This document shows positions 6,202-13,832 of a stretch of DNA of 64,000 bases, in pieces (position 1 is the stretch's first letter; every line of letters begins with the position of its first letter). Below the pieces are notes generated by a model, which did not search any database, had not been told where the DNA came from, and was given only the letters and a program-made list of their open reading frames with translations. The translations under genes were made by a program, and so were the position numbers. Source of the DNA: Pseudomonadota bacterium (lineage in GTDB: Bacteria; Desulfobacterota; Desulfovibrionia; Desulfovibrionales; Desulfovibrionaceae); assembly GCA_023460395.1 (NCBI GenBank), contig JAEWQB010000010.1:186001-250000 (forward strand). The letters are read 5' to 3'.

Positions 6202-8524
6202 GCCTTAATCCCAAATTGCCGCCGTACCCTTCACGCCGCCCGACCAGACTGTGACCGGAAAGGTCGAGGGAAAAATTGTCGGCAGCCTGCCATTTGAAGC
6301 CTAGCTCTCCGATGCCGGTAGAGCCGGAAGGATCGGTTCTGCTGATGTTATACTGATCGTAGTGCCCGGTGGTTTCGCCGTCGAACTCATAATCCCAGGC
6401 AACGCGGGTGAACGCGTTAAAATTACCGGTAATCTGATGGCTGTATTTGACGCCAAGCTGGGTGCGGGTGGAATCGGTATCGCTGACCTTCATGCGGTCG
6501 CCGCTGCCATTGGTATCGGAACCGCCTTGTAGGCGCGTGTAGAGCAGCTTGGCCGAAAAATCGAAACTGCCCGGATCGGACACCGGCAGGATGTAGCCGA
6601 GGCCAAGATGTCCGCCATAATAAGTGGAGCCGATGTCGAAGTCGGTCTTATACGCGGAATCGTATTCGGATTTGGCATATCCCAGGCGCAGGGAGGTTTC
6701 CCCATAAATTCCGCCGACCATATTGTGACGGGCCAAAAGCCCTGTGCCGTAATAAGAAGTGCCTCCATTACCGCGATAGAAGCTGTTATAGGTGTCAAAG
6801 TTTCCCCAACCGGCCTCAAAGAACAGACCAATGTCGGCCTTCGCGTCGTCAGCATGGTTAAAACGCAATCCTGGCCCGACCAAGAGGTGAAAACTGTCTG
6901 ATTCCACATGAGAGCCGGTTTTCATTTCATAGTGTCCACCGCCCATATCCATATAAACGCCGTACTGGACGTCACTAGTTTGCCCCATGCTCAGGCCGGA
7001 AGGCGAAAACTTGTCGGATAATGAAGCAGCCCGGTCTCCGCCTTGGCCAAGCAGCATGTTCAGGGCCGAGGCGGACATCAGCGCGTTATGCGCTTTGCCG
7101 TTGTCAAAAGTTTCGGCCCGAAGGGTGGAAACAAGATCCCAGATGCCGCCTTGCTGCTGAGTGTTGAGCCCGAAGGTGTAGTTGATAGCCCCGCCACTGG
7201 TGGTGGCTTGTGTCTGGCTGCCGTCCCATGTGCTTTGGTCAATACCTGTAATGAGGGTAACCTGGTCGCCTCTGTTCAGTCTATTTAAAGTCCCCGGTCT
7301 CCCATTGGCCGAGGCCACAGTCATGGTGATATCGGTGCCGGTGAGCTTGGTATTACTGCCGGTGAGCAGGGTATCCCCGGCAGTCAGGTCGTTAGCCAAA
7401 TTGAAAGTGATGGTTCTGCCCGAAAGGTCGGTGCCGCCGGATATGTTTCGCAAGATGTTGTTCTTGCCGTTGACGTAAAGCCTGCCACTCCAATTGTAGT
7501 TGAGAGACGTGGCATCAAAATTCAAGGTACTATACCCGTTCAAAGTGATGTCGCCGATTGTGAATGTGCTATAACCGTCAACACCCGTAAAATTCACCGT
7601 GTTCGCTGTTCCGGCTGCTCCGGCCCCCAGGGTCAGGGCAGAGGCGTTGAATTTAGCTTCGCCGCCGTTGCTGGTAAGGCTGACGTTATGCACGGCACCG
7701 TTATTATCCGCAAAAATCAAGGTGTAGTGCGAGGCTGTCAATCCTGCGTCCATATAACCAAAATACATGCCTCCACCAGCACCACCAACACCAGCATTCA
7801 TAGAGCCAGGAGAACCATTGCCGCCACTGGTTAATGCGATATTGCCAGAGATAGTCAAGCTGCTGGAAGCACCAAGGCTGACATTGCCACCATGTCCACC
7901 ATCTCCACCGACAGGGCTTGAAATAGAATACCCGCCGTTGCCGCCATTGCCAGCTCTAAGGCTAATGTTACCCAAAACCGTGGTGTCGGCGTTCAGGGTA
8001 AGCGCAATGTTGCCACCGTTACCGCCAAGACCACCTATTCCGGTTGCAACTCCCTGTCCACCGATGCCGCCCTGACCAGCACCCATGACAATATGGTTAA
8101 ACTGAGTATCAGAAATGGCAGGGTTAATAATATTACCGCCATTTCCTCCATTGCCCCCCTGACTGCCAGAATATACGCCGCCTGCATCTCCTGCGTACGC
8201 TCCACTGCCGCCGCCAATCCCCCCTTGTGTTGGTGTGGAATCACCACCACCTAAACTCGCATCTGCATTCCCGCCACCGGCACCACCAGTATGCAGATCA
8301 CTCCCCGCACCACCAGTACCTGCTCCGCCATCAACTGTGTTCATATAGCCGCCACCGCCACCGCCAGCGTGGTAGCCCGTACTTTCGCCTTTACCTCCTC
8401 CTCCGCCACCGCCAGAATAGATGTAGAGATCATCGACGGCCTTGGCCGGAATGGAAGTAAAGAGCAAGAAAGAAGACAGACAAAAAGCCATTGCCAAGAT
8501 ACGGCAAAAACGGGAATGTTTCAT
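6191..8524 (-). CDS. glycine-rich autotransporter (type Va secretion)
   Basis: Outer-membrane autotransporter of about 777 residues. It has a Sec signal peptide (MKHSRFCRIL, hydrophobic core, cleavage after AKA), then a passenger with a glycine-rich N-terminal third full of GGNGGN-like and GGAGGG-like stretches, then beta-helix-like repeats with Asn/Thr/Ser ladders (IALTLNADT, ISLRAGN, LTISGNIAL). From roughly residue 500 comes an autotransporter beta-barrel domain with alternating aromatic strands, ending in LGLRLEF with the expected terminal Phe. I prefer ATG 8524, where the signal peptide begins; an in-frame ATG at 8551 is possible, and neither has a strong ribosome site. The passenger has no visible protease triad, so an adhesin or surface-structure role is likelier. 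The LuxR-type regulator gene lies upstream on the same strand. Confidence 0.9.
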   Translation of the reverse strand: MKHSRFCRILAMAFCLSSFLLFTSIPAKAVDDLYIYSGGGGGGGKGESTGYHAGGGGGGYMNTVDGGAGTGGAGSDLHTGGAGGGNADASLGGGDSTPTQGGIGGGSGAYAGDAGGVYSGSQGGNGGNGGNIINPAISDTQFNHIVMGAGQGGIGGQGVATGIGGLGGNGGNIALTLNADTTVLGNISLRAGNGGNGGYSISSPVGGDGGHGGNVSLGASSSLTISGNIALTSGGNGSPGSMNAGVGGAGGGMYFGYMDAGLTASHYTLIFADNNGAVHNVSLTSNGGEAKFNASALTLGAGAAGTANTVNFTGVDGYSTFTIGDITLNGYSTLNFDATSLNYNWSGRLYVNGKNNILRNISGGTDLSGRTITFNLANDLTAGDTLLTGSNTKLTGTDITMTVASANGRPGTLNRLNRGDQVTLITGIDQSTWDGSQTQATTSGGAINYTFGLNTQQQGGIWDLVSTLRAETFDNGKAHNALMSASALNMLLGQGGDRAASLSDKFSPSGLSMGQTSDVQYGVYMDMGGGHYEMKTGSHVESDSFHLLVGPGLRFNHADDAKADIGLFFEAGWGNFDTYNSFYRGNGGTSYYGTGLLARHNMVGGIYGETSLRLGYAKSEYDSAYKTDFDIGSTYYGGHLGLGYILPVSDPGSFDFSAKLLYTRLQGGSDTNGSGDRMKVSDTDSTRTQLGVKYSHQITGNFNAFTRVAWDYEFDGETTGHYDQYNISRTDPSGSTGIGELGFKWQAADNFSLDLSGHSLVGRREGYGGNLGLRLEF

Positions 8525-8610
8525 ATAAACCCCGGCATAAAGGTGCGGCATGATATTATAAAGAAAAATTGGCTATTCTAGGACATATTCTTACCCAAAA
8601 AGCAAGAACG

Positions 8611-8638
8611 GAAGCCTGCAACTATAGTTGCAGGCTTC
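8611..8638 (-). terminator. 28-bp perfect palindrome between the LuxR regulator and the autotransporter
   Basis: Arms GAAGCCTGCAAC and GTTGCAGGCTTC flank a central TATA, so all 28 bases are self-complementary. On the minus strand a T5 run follows about 8 bases after the stem. It fits a terminator of the regulator gene (stop at 8731) or an attenuator or operator in the autotransporter leader. Confidence 0.6.
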
Positions 8639-8730
8639 AACATAACATGCTGTATATTAAGGAATAAAAAATTTAAAAAATATCGCGAAAAGGGCAAAAG
8701 AAGAGCAATCAATAAGAGGCGAAGGGAAAA

Positions 8731-9417
8731 TCAACCAGAAATAGGGCTACCGAGACGCGGGGATTCCGCTTGAAAAGAAGACGCCAACACCACAAGCTCC
8801 GTGCGGGTATTCGTGCCGCTTTTTTTGAGCATACGGCTGACATAGGGACGCAAGGTACTCTCTTTGATGCCGAGTTGTTGCTCTATCTCCATGCGCGACG
8901 CACCCCGGCAAAGCAGCACCAGAACTTCAACCTCACGCGGGGTGAACGAATGGTGTACGGCAAAGGCACGAAACTTCCCCTCCGCGTTTTCAGCGGATTG
9001 CGCCCCGTTATTGAGCATTCCGTTGCCTGGGCGGCTCATGCTTCTGCGGCGCATAGCGGCTTCCACCCGTGCTAACAATTCTGCGGGGTGAAAGGGCTTG
9101 GTGATGTAATCGTCGCCCCCGTCCGTAAGGCCGCGCACCCTGTCCGCATGGTCTGTTTTGGCGGTCAGGAACAAGATGTGCGCCGCCGTTTGTATGGGCA
9201 GGCCACGTATTTCGGCGCAAAAGTCAATGCCGTCGCCGTCCGGCAGCATCACATCCAGCAGAATAACGTCCGCCTCGTTTTTGCCAAGCCAAGCCCTTGC
9301 CTCGGCCAGGGTGAGGGCCGGATGCACCGCATAGCCCAACATACCCAAAGCGCGGCCGTTGTTGGCATTGAGTTCGGCATTATCTTCCACCAAAAGTATC
9401 GCGCCTTGATGCGTCAT
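8731..9417 (-). CDS. response regulator, receiver plus LuxR-type DNA-binding domain
   Basis: A 228-residue two-component output protein. The N-terminal receiver has the acidic pair Glu11/Asp12, the phosphorylation site in VILLDVMLPD (Asp55), a Thr in FLTAK and Lys107 in ITKPFHP. The C-terminal domain from about residue 155 is a LuxR/FixJ-type helix-turn-helix (FTPREVEVLVLLCRGASRMEI, then STLRPYVSRML). A linker of about 30 residues separates them. Ribosome site GAGGAG precedes ATG 9417. No histidine kinase is nearby, so it is an orphan here. The autotransporter gene downstream is the obvious candidate target. It directly follows the frameshifted CI-like gene with a 4-base gap and probably belonged to the same operon. 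Confidence 0.92.
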   Translation of the reverse strand: MTHQGAILLVEDNAELNANNGRALGMLGYAVHPALTLAEARAWLGKNEADVILLDVMLPDGDGIDFCAEIRGLPIQTAAHILFLTAKTDHADRVRGLTDGGDDYITKPFHPAELLARVEAAMRRRSMSRPGNGMLNNGAQSAENAEGKFRAFAVHHSFTPREVEVLVLLCRGASRMEIEQQLGIKESTLRPYVSRMLKKSGTNTRTELVVLASSFQAESPRLGSPISG

Positions 9418-9421
9418 GTTC

Positions 9422-9879
9422 CTACTCCTCGCTGTATTCCGGCAAAGTCAACGGCAAGATGTTTTTGTTGTTGGTCAACACAAAAGTGTTTCCATGTGAG
9501 GGTAAGATATTTTTCAAGTACGAAATGAAAGAAAAACTGTTGTTACTGCATGTGGTTATGTGTAAACGGATGCGGCTCATCGTGTCAATGCGGGATGAAG
9601 ATGGATAGTTGATGTCAGCGGCATCGCCGCTCGGCGCAAGGGACTTCGGCCCGATGCCGTCCTTAATCCAGGCGGGGGTCACCCCACGCAGATACAGTAG
9701 CTTGATAAGCCAGTCACCGGGGATGACCCCGCGCCGTTTTGCGTCTGAAATGGACGATTGGGGCACATCTAAAATCGCAGCTAGTTCAAGCTGGGTGCGG
9801 CACCAGCGACATCAAACACACGGGCCAGCCGGGCGGCGGCTTCCGTCTGTTCGCCATAGATAGGGGAAATGCCAGTCAT
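9422..9879 (-). pseudogene. frameshifted CI-like helix-turn-helix regulator
   Basis: The gene opens at ATG 9879 (weak GGAAAG site) with an N-terminus (MTGISPIYG, then AARLARVFDVAGA) that runs into a TAG at 9781-9783. In another frame the protein continues as RTQLELAAILDVPQSSISDA and KRRGVIPGDWLIKLL, then GVTPAWIKDGIGPKSL. That is a classic CI-type HTH followed by the WI/L-x-x-G-x-GP segment usual in Desulfovibrio regulators. Joining the frames needs one extra C near 9797-9803. The C-terminal tail to 9422 is poorly conserved in appearance. It may be a genuine pseudogene, a sequencing indel or, less likely, a programmed shift. The response regulator follows after 4 bases. Confidence 0.65.
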
Positions 9880-9948
9880 GGTGCGCTTTCCGGCGTTGCC
9901 GTGTTGGCAACTGCCCGGATTGGCAGAAGCCGGGAGCTCAGAACCGTC

Positions 9949-10080
9949 CTAGCGGCGGCGCGGGTATTTCCCTTTCGAGTCTTCTACTTCCCAGCACTCC
10001 CGGCAGAGCACGCGACAAGAGAAAGTCGCCAGCCTGCGAATGCGGGAAAGCGACCCCTTGGTACCAAGGGTTTTATGCAT
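9949..10080 (-). CDS. 43-residue Cys-rich basic peptide, uncertain
   Basis: Short ORF from ATG 10080 to TAG 9949. The product opens MHKTLGTKGSLSR and contains CRVLCREC followed by WEVEDSKGKYPRRR. This gives three Cys in an 8-residue cluster plus one more just upstream region-wise, with a basic C-terminus, as in small zinc-binding proteins. There is no clear ribosome site and an in-frame stop 9 bases upstream, so ATG 10080 is the only start. It lies 69 bp before the frameshifted CI-like gene on the same strand. The peptide looks coding, but its reality rests only on composition. Confidence 0.4.
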   Translation of the reverse strand: MHKTLGTKGSLSRIRRLATFSCRVLCRECWEVEDSKGKYPRRR

Positions 10081-10194
10081 GACGGTATTTTAAGAGCGTG
10101 GGTACCCCTTTGGGGTGGTGTACCGCTCTGAATCCCGTCATTTATGTGCGCTGTAGGCAGGCTTTACGACACCACACGAGAGTCTTCACACCAG

Positions 10195-10238
10195 AAAAAG
10201 CCAAGTCCCGCAAGGCTTTCTAGACCTTGCGGGACTTG
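10195..10238 (-). terminator. intrinsic terminator of the tRNA-Leu transcript
   Basis: On the minus strand a 14-bp perfect stem (CAAGTCCCGCAAGG with its complement) and a 9-nt loop are followed by a T5 run. It sits 14 bp after the 3' end of the tRNA. Confidence 0.92.
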
Positions 10239-10252
10239 TTTGGATTTCCTGA

Positions 10253-10339
10253 TGGTGCCGAAGGCGGGACTCGAACCCGCACGGGATTTCTCCCACTACC
10301 CCCTCAAGATAGCGTGTCTACCAATTCCACCACCCCGGC
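10253..10339 (-). tRNA. tRNA-Leu(GAG)
   Basis: An 87-nt class II tRNA with a long variable arm. The 7-bp acceptor pairs GCCGGGG with CUUCGGC, the D-arm carries GGUAGACAC, the T-arm has GUUCGAGUC, and the CCA end is encoded. The anticodon loop reads UUGAGGG, giving anticodon GAG (Leu CUC/CUU). It lies downstream of secG on the same strand, probably in one transcript, with its own terminator. Confidence 0.96.
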
Positions 10340-10389
10340 ACAGTTCCCATGTACGCAGGTCAGCAACCTGCCAATACAAATATGTTTTT

Positions 10390-10740
10390 TTAGTTGTTGG
10401 CGGCAGGTTGTCCGTCTTCAGTCTGAACAGCCTTGGGAGCGGCATCTTCCAACAACAACGGCTTTTCGGCTTTTTCCTCGATCTGCACGTCCAAAATACT
10501 GGAGTCGGACGTAGAACGATGTCCTGTCATGTAGTTATAGCTCAAGGAGGTGAACAGGAAGACCACCGCCACGATGCCAGTCAGTTTGGCAATCATGTTG
10601 CCCGCGCCACCGCTGCCGAAGACGGTCTGGCTACCGCCGCCGAAAATGACGCCCATGCCTTCTTTGCCAGCTTGAAGCAGCACAAGAATGACAAGGACAA
10701 TGCAGGCGATGACATGCAGGGTAAGAATCAGGGTATCCAA
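10390..10740 (-). CDS. secG: preprotein translocase subunit SecG
   Basis: Small inner-membrane subunit of the SecYEG channel. It has a first hydrophobic helix (LILTLHVIACIVLVILVLLQ), the conserved cytoplasmic loop QAGKEGMGVIFGGGSQTVFG, a second helix (LTGIVAVVFLFTSLSYNY) and a variable acidic tail of about 45 residues. I chose TTG 10740 because GAGGAGG lies 6 bases upstream, giving 116 residues. A farther TTG at 10758 has no site. It is 42 bp after tpiA on the same strand and 50 bp before tRNA-Leu, an arrangement common in Desulfovibrio. Confidence 0.95.
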   Translation of the reverse strand: MDTLILTLHVIACIVLVILVLLQAGKEGMGVIFGGGSQTVFGSGGAGNMIAKLTGIVAVVFLFTSLSYNYMTGHRSTSDSSILDVQIEEKAEKPLLLEDAAPKAVQTEDGQPAANN

Positions 10741-10782
10741 GATCGTCCTCCTCGGCAAAAATCCGATAATTGAAATGCATCA

Positions 10783-11544
10783 TTAGGCAAGCACAATGCG
10801 GCTGAAGCTATCAGCCTGCAAAGAAGCGCCTCCTACCAGAACACCGTTCACATTGTCAAGGCGGACAATGTCGCCAGCGTTTTCTGGCTTCACACTGCCA
10901 CCATATAAAATAGCGAGAGAATCCCCCGCGGCGGGCAGCAACGCGGTAAGACGTTCCCGTACCAACGTGTGGGCTTCCATTATCTCCGCAGGACCGGCAA
11001 CCTTGCCCGTTCCTATGGCCCACACAGGCTCGTAAGCCACCGCAAGGCGCGTGACAAGAACCTCTGGCGTAACATCTGGCAGATCCCGCAGCCCCGCTGC
11101 GAGTTGCCGGTCGATAACGTCCTCCAGTGTTCCGGCTTCACGCTCTTCAAGCGTTTCCCCGATGCACAGGCAGACAGACAATCCCGCAGCGAGCGCAAAT
11201 GCGGTTTTACGCCCTACAAACGTATCAGATTCCCCCAGCAGGTGCCGACGTTCAGAATGCCCGGTAAGTACCCATGCGCATCCTGCGGCCGCTAGCATGG
11301 AGGGAGAAATCTCTCCGGTGAACGCCCCCTCCTCTGCAGGGTACACGTCTTGCGCCCCCAGCTTGAACCCCGGAGCCTCCCGTAATATCGTTGCGACTGA
11401 TTCCAGTGCGGTAAAGGGCGGGAACACCAGCACTTCTCGTCCTTCAGGCACAGAGCCAACCGACCGGACCAGCAAAGCTGCTGTTTCTTTTGCTTCGGCG
11501 GCAGTTTTGTACATTTTCCAATTGGCGGCGATTAAGGTTTTCAT
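10783..11544 (-). CDS. tpiA: triosephosphate isomerase
   Basis: Interconverts dihydroxyacetone phosphate and glyceraldehyde-3-phosphate in glycolysis and gluconeogenesis, in the cytoplasm. The 253-residue TIM barrel has all catalytic residues: Asn8 and Lys10 in AANWKM, His96 in TGHSERR, and Glu172 in YEPVWAIGTG, whose following residues form the flexible lid. GGSVKPENA near the C-terminus binds phosphate. Start at ATG 11544 with GAGGAG 10 bases upstream; the longer frame to 11583 adds a non-conserved extension. It is first gene of the tpiA-secG-tRNA-Leu unit. Confidence 0.98.
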   Translation of the reverse strand: MKTLIAANWKMYKTAAEAKETAALLVRSVGSVPEGREVLVFPPFTALESVATILREAPGFKLGAQDVYPAEEGAFTGEISPSMLAAAGCAWVLTGHSERRHLLGESDTFVGRKTAFALAAGLSVCLCIGETLEEREAGTLEDVIDRQLAAGLRDLPDVTPEVLVTRLAVAYEPVWAIGTGKVAGPAEIMEAHTLVRERLTALLPAAGDSLAILYGGSVKPENAGDIVRLDNVNGVLVGGASLQADSFSRIVLA

Positions 11545-11691
11545 GCTTTGCGTCTCCTCATGGCATGCATATAGGCAATACACCCTGAAAATGGGTTTGT
11601 CAGATTAATCACAATTATCCGAAATGCTCTGCCCCGTTGGGGAAAAGGGCCATATTTTTTCTTGAGCCGTGGAACTATCCACTCGAAATAT

Positions 11692-12216
11692 TTAGCTGTT
11701 CAGGGAAAGGGTATACACCAACGCGTCTTCGCCAGTGTCCGCATAATATCGTTTCCGTATCCCCATGTGAGCGAAACCATGCTGTTCATACAGCGTTATG
11801 GCGGGCGCATTGGACCGGCGCACTTCCAACACTGCGGTTTCAATACCCATATTAACGCCTATACGCAACACCAGAGCCAAAAGGCGTGCGGCGTAGCCTT
11901 GCCGCCGATGTTCAGGAGCGCTGGCGATATTTAGTATCTCTAACTCATATTGCGTATGATATACAGCAATATACGACACCAATTCATGGTCCTTTCGTAA
12001 ACCAAAAATAGAAAATACTTTTTGATCAAACGCTAGCCGAAATTGCTTTTCTTCCCACGGGAGAGAAAAACAACGCTTTTCGAGCACGGCGACCTGCGCT
12101 ATATCCTGCGGTCCCAATCGATAAAACTCGGCCTGTGCCGAAAGGGGACCGTCTGTGTTGTCCACCCGCTCTTCGCTTAGGGCTTTGCGCATCGCCATGT
12201 CTACTGTCCTTTCCAT
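11692..12216 (-). CDS. rimI: RimI-type ribosomal protein alanine N-acetyltransferase
   Basis: GNAT-fold acetyltransferase that acetylates the N-terminal Ala of ribosomal protein S18 or similar targets using acetyl-CoA. The acetyl-CoA loop is visible in ASAPEHRRQGYAARLL, followed by the RimI hallmark LEVRRSNAPAITLYEQHGF and the C-terminal RKRYYADTGEDALVY. The N-terminal 30 residues are not conserved in appearance. The start is uncertain: ATG 12216 has GGGGA at 10 bases, and ATG 12198 has AAAGGA at 8 bases. It is divergent from the Nudix gene. In many bacteria rimI lies with tsaB, but not here. Confidence 0.9.
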   Translation of the reverse strand: MERTVDMAMRKALSEERVDNTDGPLSAQAEFYRLGPQDIAQVAVLEKRCFSLPWEEKQFRLAFDQKVFSIFGLRKDHELVSYIAVYHTQYELEILNIASAPEHRRQGYAARLLALVLRIGVNMGIETAVLEVRRSNAPAITLYEQHGFAHMGIRKRYYADTGEDALVYTLSLNS

Positions 12217-12285
12217 TGCTGAGTCGTCCCCTGCTGTATACAATTAACAAAACCCGGCTCTTGGAACGAGAGGGGAATTTGGGGT

Positions 12286-12894
12286 ATGATCGAAACTATC
12301 TACGCGCAGCTACGCGATGAAGCACGGGAACTCGTTGAAGTTACTGACGACAATGATCAGCCGCTTCTGGTTATGTCCATGGCGGATGTTCATCGCCAGT
12401 CGTTACGGCATAGGGTGGTGCTTACCCTTCTGTACGACACGGGAGGCCGCTTGTACTTACAGCGCCGGGCACAGAGCAAACGGTTCTACCCCGGTCGTTG
12501 GGACATTTCCTCCACGGGGCATGTTCACGCCGGAGAATCGCGAGAGCATGCCGCCTTGCGGGAATTGAACGAAGAATTGGGGGTATTCCCCGGCAGGGTA
12601 ACGCAAATTGCCCATATTCCCGCTTCGCCCCAGACAGAACATGCCAGCATTACCCTTTTCTCCGCCCGATTGGGAAACGCCCTCCCCTGTCCTAACCCCA
12701 GCGAAGTCTCAGAAGGGCTGTTCGTGGACCGGGAAGAATTGGAATCCATGCTGACTCATTTCCGCGAATTGCTTACCCCGGCTATTCTCTGGGCTGCGGA
12801 ACAAGGCTATTTGTTTGACGCTCCCCGCATGCCCTTGCCGGATACAGCGCCTCCGGCACCCCCTCACCTGCATAACGATGAGGAACCACTCTAG
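12286..12894 (+). CDS. Nudix hydrolase (IPP-isomerase-like subgroup)
   Basis: A 202-residue Nudix-fold protein. The Nudix box GHVHAGESREHAALRELNEELGV matches G-x5-E-x7-REU-x-EE-x-GU, so the metal-binding Glu residues are present. The N-terminal part (VHRQSLRHRVVLTLLYDTGGRLYLQRRAQSKRFYPGRWDIS) resembles the isopentenyl-diphosphate-isomerase/YfcD-like subgroup. The IPP isomerase active-site Cys pattern is not evident, so a phosphohydrolase on a nucleotide or small diphosphate is likelier. The last 20 residues are Pro-rich. A site in the stretch GAGGGGAATTTGGGG precedes ATG 12286. The 3' end overlaps the convergent phosphatase gene by 4 bases. Confidence 0.9.
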   Translation: MIETIYAQLRDEARELVEVTDDNDQPLLVMSMADVHRQSLRHRVVLTLLYDTGGRLYLQRRAQSKRFYPGRWDISSTGHVHAGESREHAALRELNEELGVFPGRVTQIAHIPASPQTEHASITLFSARLGNALPCPNPSEVSEGLFVDREELESMLTHFRELLTPAILWAAEQGYLFDAPRMPLPDTAPPAPPHLHNDEEPL

Positions 12895-13688
12895 CGCAGC
12901 GTCTGCGCCATCTGCGTGTGGAGCTGACCGTTGGATGCAAGAATTTCTGGACGGCGCGGGTCGAAAGGGCTGTGCCCGTCCAAGCCTGTCACCCGTCCTC
13001 CGGCTTCTTCCACAAGCAGCCATCCCGCTGCGGTATCCCATGGTTTCAGTCCGGTTTCGTAAAAGGCGTCATAGCGCCCGGCAGCCAGATAGGCGAGGTC
13101 AACAGCCGCAGCGCCGCAGCGTCTGACACCGCGTGCAGACACCAGTACACGCGAAAGGCGGCGCAGCACAGTGGGGGCTTCTTCCTGAATCGTGTAGGGA
13201 AAACCCGTGGCTATCAGCGCCTGCTCCATATTGGCGGTATCCGTCACGTGAACGGGAACACCGTTGCAAAACGCGCCGCCGCCGCGCACAGCATGAAAGC
13301 ACTCGTGCAATATGGGGGCGTATACAGCCCCCAGCAGGACTTGCCCCCGGAACCATAGTCCTACGGAAAGCGCCACAAACGGAATGCCGTGCGCAAAATT
13401 CGTGGTGCCGTCCACCGGGTCGACAACCCACGCTAGATCTCCCAGCGGCACGTTTCCCGCGCTCTCCTCCGCCACAACGTCTGCCTGCGGGAGCAATTTC
13501 CGCAAGCGGGGCAACACGTCGTTTTCCACCGCAACATCCGTATCCGTCACAAGGTCAATGCGGCCTTTACAGGATACCGTGCGCGGAGCGTTCCAACGAT
13601 CCAGAATAATGGAGCCAGACTCCCGCACCGCGAATAACAGACCCTCAGCGAGGTCGCGCAGCTCGTTTTTGTCTGAAAGGATATTCAC
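12891..13688 (-). CDS. inositol monophosphatase family protein (SuhB-like)
   Basis: Mg-dependent, Li-sensitive phosphatase of the IMPase/SuhB family, 265 residues. Metal-binding motifs are present in order: EESAG, WVVDPVDGTTNFAHG (Asp-x-Asp-Gly) and WDTAAGWLLVEEAGG near the C-terminus. Likely substrates are inositol or sugar monophosphates; a SuhB-type role in rRNA transcription is possible but not shown. I selected GTG 13688 because AGGAG lies 6 bases upstream and family length fits. The longer frame to 13808 would read through the mreB terminator. It is convergent with the Nudix gene and downstream of mreB on the same strand. Confidence 0.93.
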   Translation of the reverse strand: MNILSDKNELRDLAEGLLFAVRESGSIILDRWNAPRTVSCKGRIDLVTDTDVAVENDVLPRLRKLLPQADVVAEESAGNVPLGDLAWVVDPVDGTTNFAHGIPFVALSVGLWFRGQVLLGAVYAPILHECFHAVRGGGAFCNGVPVHVTDTANMEQALIATGFPYTIQEEAPTVLRRLSRVLVSARGVRRCGAAAVDLAYLAAGRYDAFYETGLKPWDTAAGWLLVEEAGGRVTGLDGHSPFDPRRPEILASNGQLHTQMAQTLR

Positions 13689-13722
13689 AGCAGGCTCCTG
13701 AGACAAAGGAATGAGGTGGTGG

Positions 13723-13749
13723 AAAAACGAAAGCGGCTTGAAGCCGCTT
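13723..13749 (-). terminator. intrinsic terminator of mreB
   Basis: On the minus strand the inverted repeat AAGCGGCTT/AAGCCGCTT is followed by TCG and five T residues. It lies 84 bp after the mreB stop and 35 bp before the phosphatase start. Confidence 0.75.
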
Positions 13750-13832
13750 CCGATACTCTCGTGAAATCGCGTGTGGGCATTGGCCCATGTCACTGTCTGC
13801 CGCAGCAAGACAAGGGGCGGGACTGATGCGGA

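Noticed and set aside
7760..8420. Repeats in the glycine-rich autotransporter passenger considered as a CRISPR or tandem-repeat array
   Set aside because: Units are irregular GGN-type codon repeats in frame with the protein; there are no constant repeats with unique spacers.
10055..10070. 16-base palindrome CCCTTGGTACCAAGGG near tRNA-Leu, considered as an attachment site
   Set aside because: No match to the tRNA 3' end, no integrase and no second copy in the window; it falls in the 43-residue ORF.
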